NCBI GenBank assembly: GCA_029948255.1
Contig: JALIZF010001512.1
Coordinates: forward strand, 124,001-188,000
DNA length: 64,000 bases
Reading direction: 5' to 3'
Source: Telmatactis stephensoni
Taxonomy: Eukaryota > Cnidaria > Anthozoa > Actiniaria > Isophelliidae
Shown here: in pieces, positions 10,401 through 20,696 of the stretch
Numbering within the stretch: the stretch's first letter is position 1
Layout: every line of letters starts with the position of its first letter
Translations under genes and position numbers: made by a program
The notes under the pieces: generated by a model
The model's input: the letters and a program-made list of their open reading frames with translations, nothing else
Database searches by the model: none
What the model was told of the DNA's origin: nothing

Positions 10401-10965
10401 ACATATAAGTCGACCTCGTTCGCAAAAGACAAAAGTCGAGATACACCTATTTCAAAAAAGGTTGTCACCGCTAAGAGCGATAGGCGATAGGTAATAGGTC
10501 ATTCCAAGACCGCAAAGCACTATTGATTTCATAATTAAGCCATCCTAAGTCTTTCTTTACACCCTTCCATAAAATATTTGGCTATTCTTTGCGGTCTTGG
10601 AATGACCCATTACCTATCGCCTATCGCTCTTAGCGGTGACAACCTTTTTTGAAATAGGTGTATACAGGTATGTCGACATAGTAGCGGGAAAAAACCCTTT
10701 AAGGGCTCCGTAGTGCTGAGAGATGTGACAGAACTTTTAAAAGGTACTTACAAAAATTCCACAAAAATACCTAAAGCTAACTTACCCATTTCTTTGCCAA
10801 GTCTTCAACGGGAATGGACGAGGCCAAGAATGGATGTCGAGCTGCCTGCACTGGGGTGCAGAAATGCTTTGATCCTTCTATCGGACTTTCAACAAACATT
10901 AATTCGGGTTTAATTCGTTCCATGGCATCACTAGGTTTTCTTTTCTTCTTCTTTCTTGAAGCCAT
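7043..10965 (-). CDS. RHNO1: RHNO1 (RHINO)-like 9-1-1 clamp-interacting protein gene
   Basis: Two minus-strand exons (10965-10786 and 7411-7043) join in phase 0 to give 182 residues; human RHNO1 has 238. RHNO1 is a nuclear protein that binds the RAD9-HUS1-RAD1 clamp and TOPBP1 to support ATR signalling. Recalled similarity to the human protein covers four blocks in order: a basic start (MASRKKKKRK), an EGSKHFC segment, a KKW-ISPQF segment matching the human SWV clamp-binding motif region, and a VPSLNFE block resembling a human FPHLTFE block. A C-terminal VLVYETPED resembles human VLVKDTPED. There are no membrane segments. Assignment rests on short motifs, so it is probable rather than certain. 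It lies head-to-head with the P2X gene. Confidence 0.65.
8284..8700 (+). repeat. Dispersed repeat, copy B (matches 1370-1830)
   Basis: Same order of sequence blocks as copy A at moderate divergence. The overlapping short frames (8112-8404) are not supported as genes. Confidence 0.6.
8828..9056. mobile_element. Hairpin MITE with ACGAGTACGAGT arms
   Basis: The left arm (GTGAACTTCAGAT, then GAGTACGAGTACGAG) matches the complement of the right arm (CTCGTACTCGTACTC, then CATCTGAAGTTCGC). The loop is about 100 bp. Confidence 0.65.
9068..9113. repeat. 46-bp hairpin, one arm mismatch
   Basis: Arms TGTGACCTTCTTCAGC and GCTGAAGAAGGTCACA abut with no loop; the flanking GTCAATG and CATTGAC extend the pairing. 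Confidence 0.75.
10104..10712. mobile_element. Nested palindromic element rich in GTCGAC/GTCGACATATAAG motifs
   Basis: Terminal inverted repeats TACGGAGCCCCTAAAGGG and CCCTTTAAGGGCTCCGTA, flanked by GTGCTG at 10098-10103 and 10713-10718. Inside, 10158-10445 is a mosaic of direct and inverted AGTCGACATATAAGTCGACC-type units. A second hairpin (about 10444-10664) follows, with arms of about 80 bp around CTATCGCCTATCGCTC-type sequence. No coding capacity. Confidence 0.75.
10786..10965 (-). CDS. RHNO1: RHNO1-like gene, exon 1
   Basis: ATG at 10965-10963 and 60 codons ending in Trp, followed by a strong GTAAGT donor. A lysine/arginine-rich start (residues 4-10) could serve nuclear import. EGSKHFC (30-36) and the terminal KKW align with conserved parts of RHNO1. 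The intron splits KKW from ISPQF inside the presumed clamp-binding motif. Confidence 0.7.
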
Positions 10966-11373
10966 TTATATAATCACAAATCAGCGTGTTTTGGGGTTTT
11001 CAAGGTAACTTATCTAGACTTCCATTCCAGGTTGTGTTCGATGCATTATTTTGAACCTCCCTCTTGCTTATTCTGTTTGGTGTTCCAATCTATACTCGTC
11101 CCCAGTGATACAGGTAGCCCATAAAATACTAAAAAGAGTTCGTAAAACTAGTAAAACTGCAACCCACTCTAAATACTACAGCGTAAAACTTTTCTTTGAA
11201 GACAGAAATGGAAAAATAAAAAGTGCAGCTCACTCAAAATACTACAGAAACCAGAACCCAATACATTTGCTAGCGCAATCTCGTACTAGCGCTGACGCAA
11301 ACGCATAATTTAGTTTGGTAAACCGCTGACGCTATTTGATTTATTGGTGGTCCTGTAGGATAGTGAATAATGC
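10966..11373. promoter_or_regulatory. Putative bidirectional promoter between RHNO1-like and P2X genes
   Basis: 408 bp separate the two divergent start codons. About 11135-11260 holds a degenerate tandem repeat (blocks sharing AGT..AAACTGCAACCCACTC-like and CACTCAAAATACTACAG sequence). No TATA box is convincing, so a shared dispersed promoter is inferred from the arrangement. The two 5' UTRs must also fit here. Confidence 0.5.
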
Positions 11374-11514
11374 ATGATGTCTCTTCTTCATTATACAACT
11401 TATAAGTTAGTAACTATCAGAGATAAAAGACTAGGAGTTGTTTATTATGTTATTGCGGTCTTGATATTTCTTTATACGTTAGTTGAAATTGTTTTTAAGA
11501 AAGGATATCTTGAG
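11374..11514 (+). CDS. P2X: P2X exon 1 (N-terminus and TM1)
   Basis: Start at the first of two adjacent ATGs. Encodes residues 1-47: TTYKLVTIRDKRLG, a 20-residue hydrophobic helix, then KKGYLE. Donor GAG|GTAAGT, phase 0. Confidence 0.9.
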
Positions 11515-14500
11515 GTAAGTCATATTAAACTGTTATATTAAGTATATATATATATATAACTTATATAATTATTTCTAGACAGACAAATCAACAAAAGATA
11601 CAAAGAGGCATGTTTATTACTATATAGTTTCGTACCGCACACACACAAAAAAATATATATATATATATTAAATTATTTGCAGCAGAAACTTACAAGGGGA
11701 TAATGCAATCCCCATAGTCAGTTTCTGGTGTGAACATGCACCCATACCTCCTTGAAACTCCTCTACATTGGGTGTGCGTCAAACATCTATAGATTCCCAG
11801 TTTAGACCCAGGGAAACCCCAAATTAGGAATGGACATTTATTCCTGTGAAACCCCGTACATTCTGTGTGACAAATGCACTGACTGTGGACCAGGAAAATC
11901 CTCTAAAGGAAATCCATATAAATTAAAATAGTTGTAAACCTAAAAATATATATTTATAAGCATAAATAAATAAATTTATAAACGAATGAATGAATGAAAA
12001 GCCATGAACGAACTAATAAATCATTTCTTTAAGCCCTAACTCATGAGTTCACTATCTGTTTAGCCTCATTTTCCCCTCAGGTATTGGTTGTAGACATTAC
12101 ATGGTAATCCTGTAGCTTCCTCCTCCACTTATCACGATCATGACCATCTGTGGCACTAAGGCCACATTTCCTCAGATCATCAGACACCTCCTCTCCCCAA
12201 GTTTTACTTGGTCTGCCTCTCTATTTATGCCCATCCACCTGGAAACCGGTTATCTTGTTTATATCCAGGTGTCACTTCTCTGCATGAACATGACCAAACC
12301 AATGCAAGCAACTGCGTCTGAGAGTAGCTAGCTTCAAGATTATTAACCTTCAGTTTGCCCATAGGACAAATGAGCCAGTGTCATCCTCATCATCCCTAAA
12401 TTATGGGAATTTATAGGAATTTATTGGTCTATTTATTTTCATTTTATCTAGTTTGATGCATTCCCCAAAGGAACTATGAGAATCTTGGTCTCTGATCATC
12501 TTGATGACCCAGGTGCAACTCTGACAAGACCTGAGCACATACCAAGATATTGCTGTACTGATAAAGGAGGTAACTCTACTTATCATCACCATGATACATA
12601 TATATGCATATGACCCCATTGGACAAGTCTCAATCAAAACTTTATACATGATGAGGCATGATGTGTAATGAGGACAAATTTATAAACAAGCAACAATTAT
12701 TGTAGGGATTTTTATACGAGAAATACACGTCGAGTAAATACACCACAGAAGTTCTGCTGTCTGTGTCTTTTTATTCCCTATCTCCAAAGACTCCCCTCAT
12801 GTGATCAACATCACACAGGAAACCCACACATCTCCCTTTCTTACAAAGAAATGTTGAGCATGGTATCTGTACTAACTAAATTTAAGAACAATACAATACA
12901 TACCACTTATTAGATATTTTCTTGTGTATTACGGGCTGATATTTTACGAGTCGTGTATGTATTTTGCCGAGCCTTTAGGCGAGGCAAAATGCGAGCGATG
13001 AGTAAAATGTCAACCCATAATACACAAGAAAATATCTAATAAAGGATTTATTATACAATTGCTTTTTCGGTCTGTTTTTAAACAGTATTTTTATCATCAA
13101 AACAGTCCTTTTTGCAACTGAACCAGAGCGCGCGAGCTCAAACCAGTTTGAAGCCTTGACGTCATACAGGGCCGAATACGCAAACCGGTTTCTAGACGGT
13201 ATTTTATTATCAAACAGTCCTTTTTGCAAACCAGCGTGCACGCTTCAAACCGGTTTGAAGCCTTGACGTCATACAGGGCCGAATACGCAAACCGGATTTC
13301 TAGAGGGTATTACCGTCCCATATTGGCCTTCAAACGATACCTTATTTGGTAAATTTACGTCACAATTGTATAATAAAACTTTATTATTTCATCCCTAGGG
13401 GTTTTTCAGAAATAATATTACAAATTATATGAAATCTAATTATAATAATACTAGTAAGTTACAATTTGAAAATTTGAAACAATGAAAACTTTTAAAATGA
13501 GATGAGATTAAACAAACTATTTATAAAATATTTCAATGTCCACTAAGTTCTGCTTTGGTATTTTTCTTGAATAAAGAGAGGGATGGGGACTTTTTTGTCT
13601 GCTCTGAAAGACAGTTCCAAGACTTGATTGCTCTGAAGAAGAATCCTCACTGTGCTGTGGATGTGCGGCACCACAGTCGACTGACACCTGGCTCCTGCAA
13701 ACGGATTTGAAATGCCCCTTTTGTTGACACTTATAATACGTGGTATTTCGTGCCAGACATTCCTGACTTTTGTGAAATCTCCCTCCACAGGATGTTCTTT
13801 TACCATTTCTGTGGCCTTGACTTGCTTTATCGCCTTGTCGAGATCAAGTTTCTCACCCTGCATGAATTTACAGGACAGGTCATCATTTTGTATACCAACC
13901 ACAATTCTATCACGGATCAGCTCTTTCTTCAGTTCGCCAAAATTGCAGGTTTCAGCAAGTTTAAATAAATTCTTCAATGAAATCTATCACATGCTCATTC
14001 TCACGCTGAACTCTTCTATTGAAGTGTGCTTGTTCAAAGATGACATTTGCTCATCCTACAAAGTGGCAGTCAAAACGTTCCACGATCTTGTTGAAAGTCC
14101 ACTCATTGTGGTTGGTTGCATCCACGTTAAAACTTTTCATTGACTTTAATTAAAGTGCCTATCAAGCATATATAGTGGGTAGAATGAGCACACCGTCGGC
14201 TTCCTGGGAGACTAGCTTATAGTGTTGCTTGTAGCTAAAGGAACTTTCAACGTTAAATACAGAGCTTTACCTTTTTTTATGTAGCCAATTGGTTTGCCTG
14301 GTTATCAGTTGGGATTCTTAATCAAGGGTCATTATATAACTATCGGGTCACTGATAAGTAATGTTTATTAACCCTCTTTAAAAAATTAATAGTTTAATTT
14401 GTTTATTTGTAGAAAAAATAATTTATTTATTTATGGTTTCAATCTCCCTTCTCTTTCTGATTATAATGATACACTGTATGGGTCTTTTACATCCCTTCAA

Positions 14501-17500
14501 TGTAGGGATAGTTAATCTGAAATACTAGATTGCACTAGTTAAATAAAAAGTAATAATTTCTATTAAAGTTTGCTTGATCTTGTAGCTTTGTTGTTGATCA
14601 TGAATATATATTTCAGACTTCCATTTTTTCTTTAGATAAGAAATCACTGCAGCAGTTCTGTGAAGGCTGTGAATTCATTGATGCACAGGAACTGTCATGG
14701 CCAGTAGAATCCAAGGTTTTAAGTTTGATGACTTTTTGTAAGGATCGTTGGCAAGTAAAACAAAGGAATGTTTCATTGCTTCAACAAAACTATGTCACTA
14801 TCAGGTACAAGATTCATAATTAAATCCTCTGCAAATGCACATGTATAATATGAAATGATTTGTCTCAGTGTTCTTTTAAATACCTTAGTTTATTATTAAA
14901 ATTAACAATAATTGCATACACTCCCTATCAAGGAATGTGATGACTGTCATCAAAGTTGATGGAGATCTTGTTGGTGCCTGCTTCTATTTATTTCAAGAAA
15001 AAATGGAAGGACAATAAAAAGATGAATGACAATATTCATACAAACCAAGAAGGTTGCTTTAACTATGTTAAAAATCCTTTAATTTCCTTTTCACTAAAAA
15101 GTGCACTAAAAATTATTACTCCCTATCAAGGAATGTGATGACTGTCATCAAAGTTGATGGAGATCTTGTTGGTGCCTGCTTCTATTTATTTCAAGAAAAA
15201 ATGGAAGGACAATAAAAAGATGAATGACAATATTCATACAAACCAAGAAGGTTGCTTTAACTATGTTAAAAATCCTTTAATTTCCTTTTCACTAAAAAGT
15301 GCACTAAAAATTATTTTTGTTTTACAGAGAAAGGAGATACCACACTATTAACCCTGAAAATGTCATGTTAAAAATAGAACATTCAGTGGTAGCAACACAC
15401 TTTAGAAATAAAGCAGGCTATAATGAACTTGCAGGATCACAAAGAACTTTAACAGGAAACCTCTTTGATCTTAATGGCAACATTATCAAAAGGTGCTTGA
15501 CTGAAGGTCTTCCTAAAGGTTTGTGGCATCACCTCAGAAAAAAGCTCATATTTTGCCAGAATTCATGGTATACTGTAATAACAAATATTTTTTATTATTT
15601 ATTGTTTGAAAGCTGTTAGAATGTAGAAGATGATGATAATTTTTAATTAATTGCTTAGGGCTTCAATAATTTTTAGGGTTTTTAAAACAACACAATAATT
15701 ATAGGACTTTGCTCAAGAAGATATTAATTTAATACAAAGCATTTATTATGAAGAGATCAGGCCATCTTCAAATCAACCAGCTTTCCTATATGGTACAGCT
15801 AAGACATATTTAACGACCACACAGAGATCACCAAATAGTTACGCTTTGACCCATCATTAGCACCTGTGGCATGTTGTATTACAAAAAAGCAAAACACTTA
15901 GCAAAATAACTTGGCCCTCTTACAGACAATGAGTATAATATGAGAGACACTTTGGACTTTACTGACCAACTCAGAACTCGCACATTAGAAGATAATGAGG
16001 AAAATTGTCTCTTATGATGCATGTCACATCGCTGTTTACTGATCAGAAGTTCCTTTGGATTTGACTTTTGACTATATTATTGAACAGATCTGTAGACAAC
16101 CGCACCAACTGTAAAGTCCCACAACTCAGCTCCCAACTACTGTTAAGTTTATAATTAGATGTCTCTCGTGTCACGTTACAAAGAATACAGTGTTCAGCTT
16201 CAATGGACATTTGTATAAATAAATCGAAGGCTGCGGAATGGGAAATCCACTTTCCCCTGTACTAGCCAACATCTTTATGACCATGCAAAGTGAAAGCTGA
16301 AATTGTAAAACCACACAAACCACTTTTCTACGATCAGTATGTTGATGATTGCTTTGACAAAAAAGTAAAAGATCAACTCAGTAGATGAACTAGTAGTCAG
16401 AGAAATTGAATGAATAATTACCACCCCAACATAAGAAGAACCTAGTAAGAAGAACCTAGTAAGCACTTCTTGGACACAGCCTTTGAATACAAATTTGGTC
16501 AATTCAACACAGAGTTTACCACAAACTAGGAAAATTACTTACTCACTGGAAATCACAGGTTCCTCAGAGGTGGAAACGGAACTGCATCTTAGGAGATCTG
16601 CACTGTGCCAAACGCATAGCTAGGAATTTCCAACCAGAAGTGAAAAGCATCAAAAACAAATATCTAAAGGCTGGATATCTGTACTGCAACTTCATCAACA
16701 ATACAATTGAAGGATTCCCTGTGAAAATGGCCTAGTAAGTGATTTTTTGGATGATTTTTTTAATGGTCCAAAATGTTATCAATTAACTTTCCTATGCTAA
16801 AAAATCAATGTCTGGATATCCATCAAAAAGTCACTTAGGTCATTCAGGAAAACACCAGGAAAACGATCGAATCATCCCAGAGGTTTTCTTTGAAGAAAAA
16901 GAAAAAGACCAGAAGAAAAAGATTTTCATTCAACTCCCTTTCTGTGCCAAAAACGAAATTATCAGCAAAAAGTTCATCAACAAGCTCAACCGCTACACTG
17001 ATAACAAAATGATACATCTTCAATCATTGTTTTGTGGCATACCAGAAAAATGAGTTTGTTTAACCTTAAAGACAAAAACAAACATCCATCCAACGTTGTT
17101 TACCAAGCTAAGGTACTTTACGTACCTGCTCATGTGGAGAGGAATACGTTTTTGAAGTACGCACCATGCAGTGAACATACCAATCCTGTTCAGTTCAGTT
17201 CACATTTATTCACTCAATATAAATTTTTTGATACAAAAATTAAAATATAATAATATAGAGCGATAACACTTAAACCGTGAAATAACTTAGTAACTAAATA
17301 GAGACAAATAGTAGCAAAACCCTTTGTTTTCTATTGTTTCATTAGTACTATTTGTACTTTTTAGTTAGTACATGTTTCACGGTTTTAGTGCTATCGCTCT
17401 AATACTAACAATAAATATAATTTACAATAAATAATTAGTCATCATATAACAAAAAAAAAGTATAGGTATTTCTATAATATTGAGCTAGGGTCATCCTAAT

Positions 17501-20500
17501 AGCAAAGCTAATCAAGAGGATGAACCTATTAATAGTATAACCATAGTTAATAGAGGGGAATGGTTAGGAAGCCTTTTGTTACATTTCTTTGTTCTAGTCT
17601 GGATGTTGAACTGGTCTTGACCGTGCACAAAGTTTGTTTAAATTCATTAGAAAATGGCTATATGAATGAACCGAAATGTTGTCTATTGGATTATTTATTG
17701 AAATATTCTAATATAATTAATTTTGAACTAGAATACATCGAACAAGCAGCGGAAAAGAAACATTTGGGTTCAGTTGCTCAACCATGGCAATTAAGGCGAA
17801 ACAATGAAAAAATAAAAGATTTGTGCATGGTCACGGTTGAAAAAAATGAACAAAGACATATAACAAAAGGCTTCCTAACCAGTCCCCTCTATTAACTATG
17901 GTATAACAAGGAAAATATTGATCAGACAAAGAGGGAGGCAAGCGCGCCCTCTTTGTGTGGTCAATATTCTTAGAAATTAAGTTAAATGGGTTAGGTTAGA
18001 AATATTTAGAAGATAAGTGGTTAGTAAGGAGATGGCAAAAAGAGGCAACTGATTTAGCAGACTTAATTGATAAAGGTAAGGAATTCCAGAGTTTAGATCC
18101 AGTAAATAATATTGAAGTGAGCGAATACCGTATTGAGTTGTATTAACTTTATTCAAGTAGATATTCAAATTTGACGATTGTCTTGTGTAATGTTTTCGGG
18201 ACAAGATCATGCGTCCACTGGAAAACAAAAAGCGAGATCTGAAGAGTGATAACATCATTAAATTTAAGAAGATTTAGAGTTTTGAATAATGGTTCGGAAT
18301 GAGCTCGAGGGTCAGCAAACATGATTATTCTGACACATTTTTTTCACCAACCACTTTAAGTTCATTGTTAAGTGTTCACTTGTATTATCAGAAGAGTATA
18401 GATACTAGTATCATCTGCAAATATGTGAAATTTTAGAAGAGACGAAGTATTTGGTAAATCATTAATATAAAGTAGAAATAAGAGAGGCCCTAAAACTGAA
18501 CTTTGTGGAACCCCACAAGTAATAGATAAAATGTCAGAACTATGTCCATTTATAGAAACAAATTGCTTTCTATTAGTAATGTAAGATCTAAACCATTCAC
18601 AAGCAACACCTCTAATTCCAAATCTAAATCCTTCACACACTTCAGAACCCGCTCGTCATCTAAAGAAATACCCATCACATGAATTCCAATGGAAGATCCA
18701 GTTTGTAGTGCAGAGCTATTGGAAAAGGAAAATCATAGAAGGGTTCGCCATTCAGCAGAAAGCACCACCTCTAAACAAACAAACATCGTGCTTCATTGCA
18801 CAACTATTCCCCAAGGGAGTCACTAAATAAAGTGCTAGTTGTACTGTAACTCATTCTGTTGATGACCACTGGGTCGAAAACGTTTAAACATTTTAAGGAA
18901 AACGTTTTAGCCTCTCACTTTTGTAAATAACAATTTTTAGAGTATTATGTCATGCATTTATTATAATCAAAAACTTTTTTCATTGCTCAATTCTTAGATA
19001 AATGTTGAGCAAAATGGTGTCAATTTCTTTATTGGATATGTTCAGTGTTTTTATAACGATTTTGAATAGAAATAGAAAGAGCAGCTCAATATTTATTTAG
19101 TAAAAGTGCAAAGTTTCAGCTCATAAAATGTAATACAGGAGAAATGACAGTAAATTTTAGATAGGATATTTTCTTAACATTTGTTTGAAAAAACGTGTTA
19201 GATGGCAAGCTTGCAGTGGCGGATCCAGGGGGGGCAAGGGGGCTGGTGCTCCCCCCTTTTCAGTTGGGCCTTCCTTATTTTTTAATCTTTCTCTCTCACG
19301 CACTCTATATATCTTCTGTCTAAACGTATAGGACAATATACTTTCCCAAAGCTTTACTTTCTAAATGTTTGTTGTTTAGTGGTTTTATTGTAATTATTAA
19401 TCAAATTGACGTGCCTTAGCTCAAATTTTGCACTCGCTATGCTTACGAAAAAGGGTAGTCATAGTATAGGTTTTTAGCCCGCCTTTAAAAAGTTCTAGAT
19501 CCGCTGCTGAGCTTGTGCCATCCAACGCACGTTTCTAAATGGTGCTGCTTGATTTAGGGGAGAAGGTTCACGTGACCTGTTAGTGCATAATAATGGCCTA
19601 CTGAACAGGAAACGTTTTTGAAAATAATAATTAAAATTGCTTTGCACTTATATCTCACTGAGTGAAGTCCTATGATGTCCCTTTAAATAGAAGAAGCAAA
19701 TTTAAAGGTATCATCATCTTCTACATTTTAACAGCTTTCAAATGATATATATATAATTGGTTATTATACTATTCTGATGAAATGTGAGCTTTTTCCAAGT
19801 TGATGCTGCAAACCTTAATGATGTTAGATTATGCATGGTTGGAACCCCCTACAGCATCTCTGACTATGTTCCATGCTAATTGCTAAATGAATAAGATTTA
19901 AATTTCATTTTGAGAACACATCTGAAATTTTCTCTTCTTTTAATCTATATTGAAAAGCTTTTTCTTATACAAAAGAAAAAAATGGATGAGAGACCTAACC
20001 TTATAAACAAAAAAGATGCATTTTTAATCCCAGTTAGTGCACAGACACCTTAATGTTCAAGGAATTTGCCTGAAGCTATCTGATCCTCTAGCTATGGTGG
20101 TTGAGAGGGCTCATCCAAAGTTAAAATGCCATACTACCAAAATTCTTGTTTCATGCTACCTGACTTCAAAATATCACAAATTACGGCCTCAATATCTGAT
20201 ATGGCTGTTTTTACATGTAATTTCAATGAAAATGCTTAGTAAAAAGTCATAATTCTTTGGGTTTTTTGAAACATGCACAGAAAAGTGCATGGTGCAAAAC
20301 AAGGGCATCACCTCAACAAAACACAAAATTAAGTACTAACCAATTAATTTGTATTGCAGCATGTTAAATACTAGAATTCCCAACCAAAAGGGTGAAGCTG
20401 ACAAACTCACAGTTCATGAACTTCTTCAAGCAGCTGGTGTTCATAGTCTAGATGAGCCCTCTGATGCACTTAATGCCAAAGGAAAGTCACATAGAAGACA

Positions 20501-20646
20501 TGGAATAGTGTTACAAGTTGTTATCGAATATCACAATACAGAAAATACATTCTTAGGAACAGGGTATGTAGAGGGATTTCAAGGCACTCACATTACTCCT
20601 TAGACCTACCTAGCCATACAAGTTTAGTATGTGTATCAGGGGTGGA

Positions 20647-20696
<50 letters not shown>

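Larger units (their letters stand above)
7412..10785 (-). other. Intron of the RHNO1-like gene
   Basis: 3.4 kb with donor GTAAGT at 10785-10780. It holds a small palindrome near 7535-7565, a dispersed repeat (8284-8700), a hairpin MITE (8828-9056), a perfect 46-bp hairpin (9068-9113) and a large nested palindromic element (10104-10712). Confidence 0.6.
17193..18645 (-). pseudogene. L2/CR1-like LINE inserted in the Penelope relic
   Basis: The minus strand encodes RT remnants ([49 protein letters not shown] at 18368-18640), then TTQYGIRSLQ at 17980-18160. It ends in a 3' UTR and a TTTATATTGAGTGAATAAAT / GTGAACT tail at about 17193. Two further elements (17259-17400 and 17547-17895) are inserted in it. 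Confidence 0.75.
15900..18900 (+). pseudogene. Penelope-like retroelement relic, interrupted by a LINE
   Basis: Frame-broken plus-strand coding remnants appear in order: GCGMGNPLSPVLANIFM (about 16235-16285, the Penelope-type RT core), YDQYVDDC, FLDTAFEYKFGQ (about 16470), PSKSHLGHSGKHQEN and IFIQLPFCAKNEI (16808-17050), then MSLFNLKDKNKHPSNVVYQ with ..CSEHTNP (17049-17190), resembling the start of a GIY-YIG domain. The C-terminal remnant resumes at about 18645 after a LINE inserted at 17193-18645. Start and end are approximate. Confidence 0.75.

Noticed and set aside
11580..11660. Alternative P2X exon 2 after the AG at about 11578 (TDKSTKDTKR...)
   Set aside because: No usable GT donor before the TA repeat; the exon at 12452 fits phase and family alignment better.
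14956..15351. Two identical 60+ codon frames as a duplicated gene or exon
   Set aside because: They lie in the 198-bp duplicated intron segment, and P2X exon 3 joins exon 4 in phase without them.
17560..17895. 111-codon open frame as a host gene
   Set aside because: Lies wholly within a TIR element with a demonstrated empty site; no known domain, so treated as part of the element.
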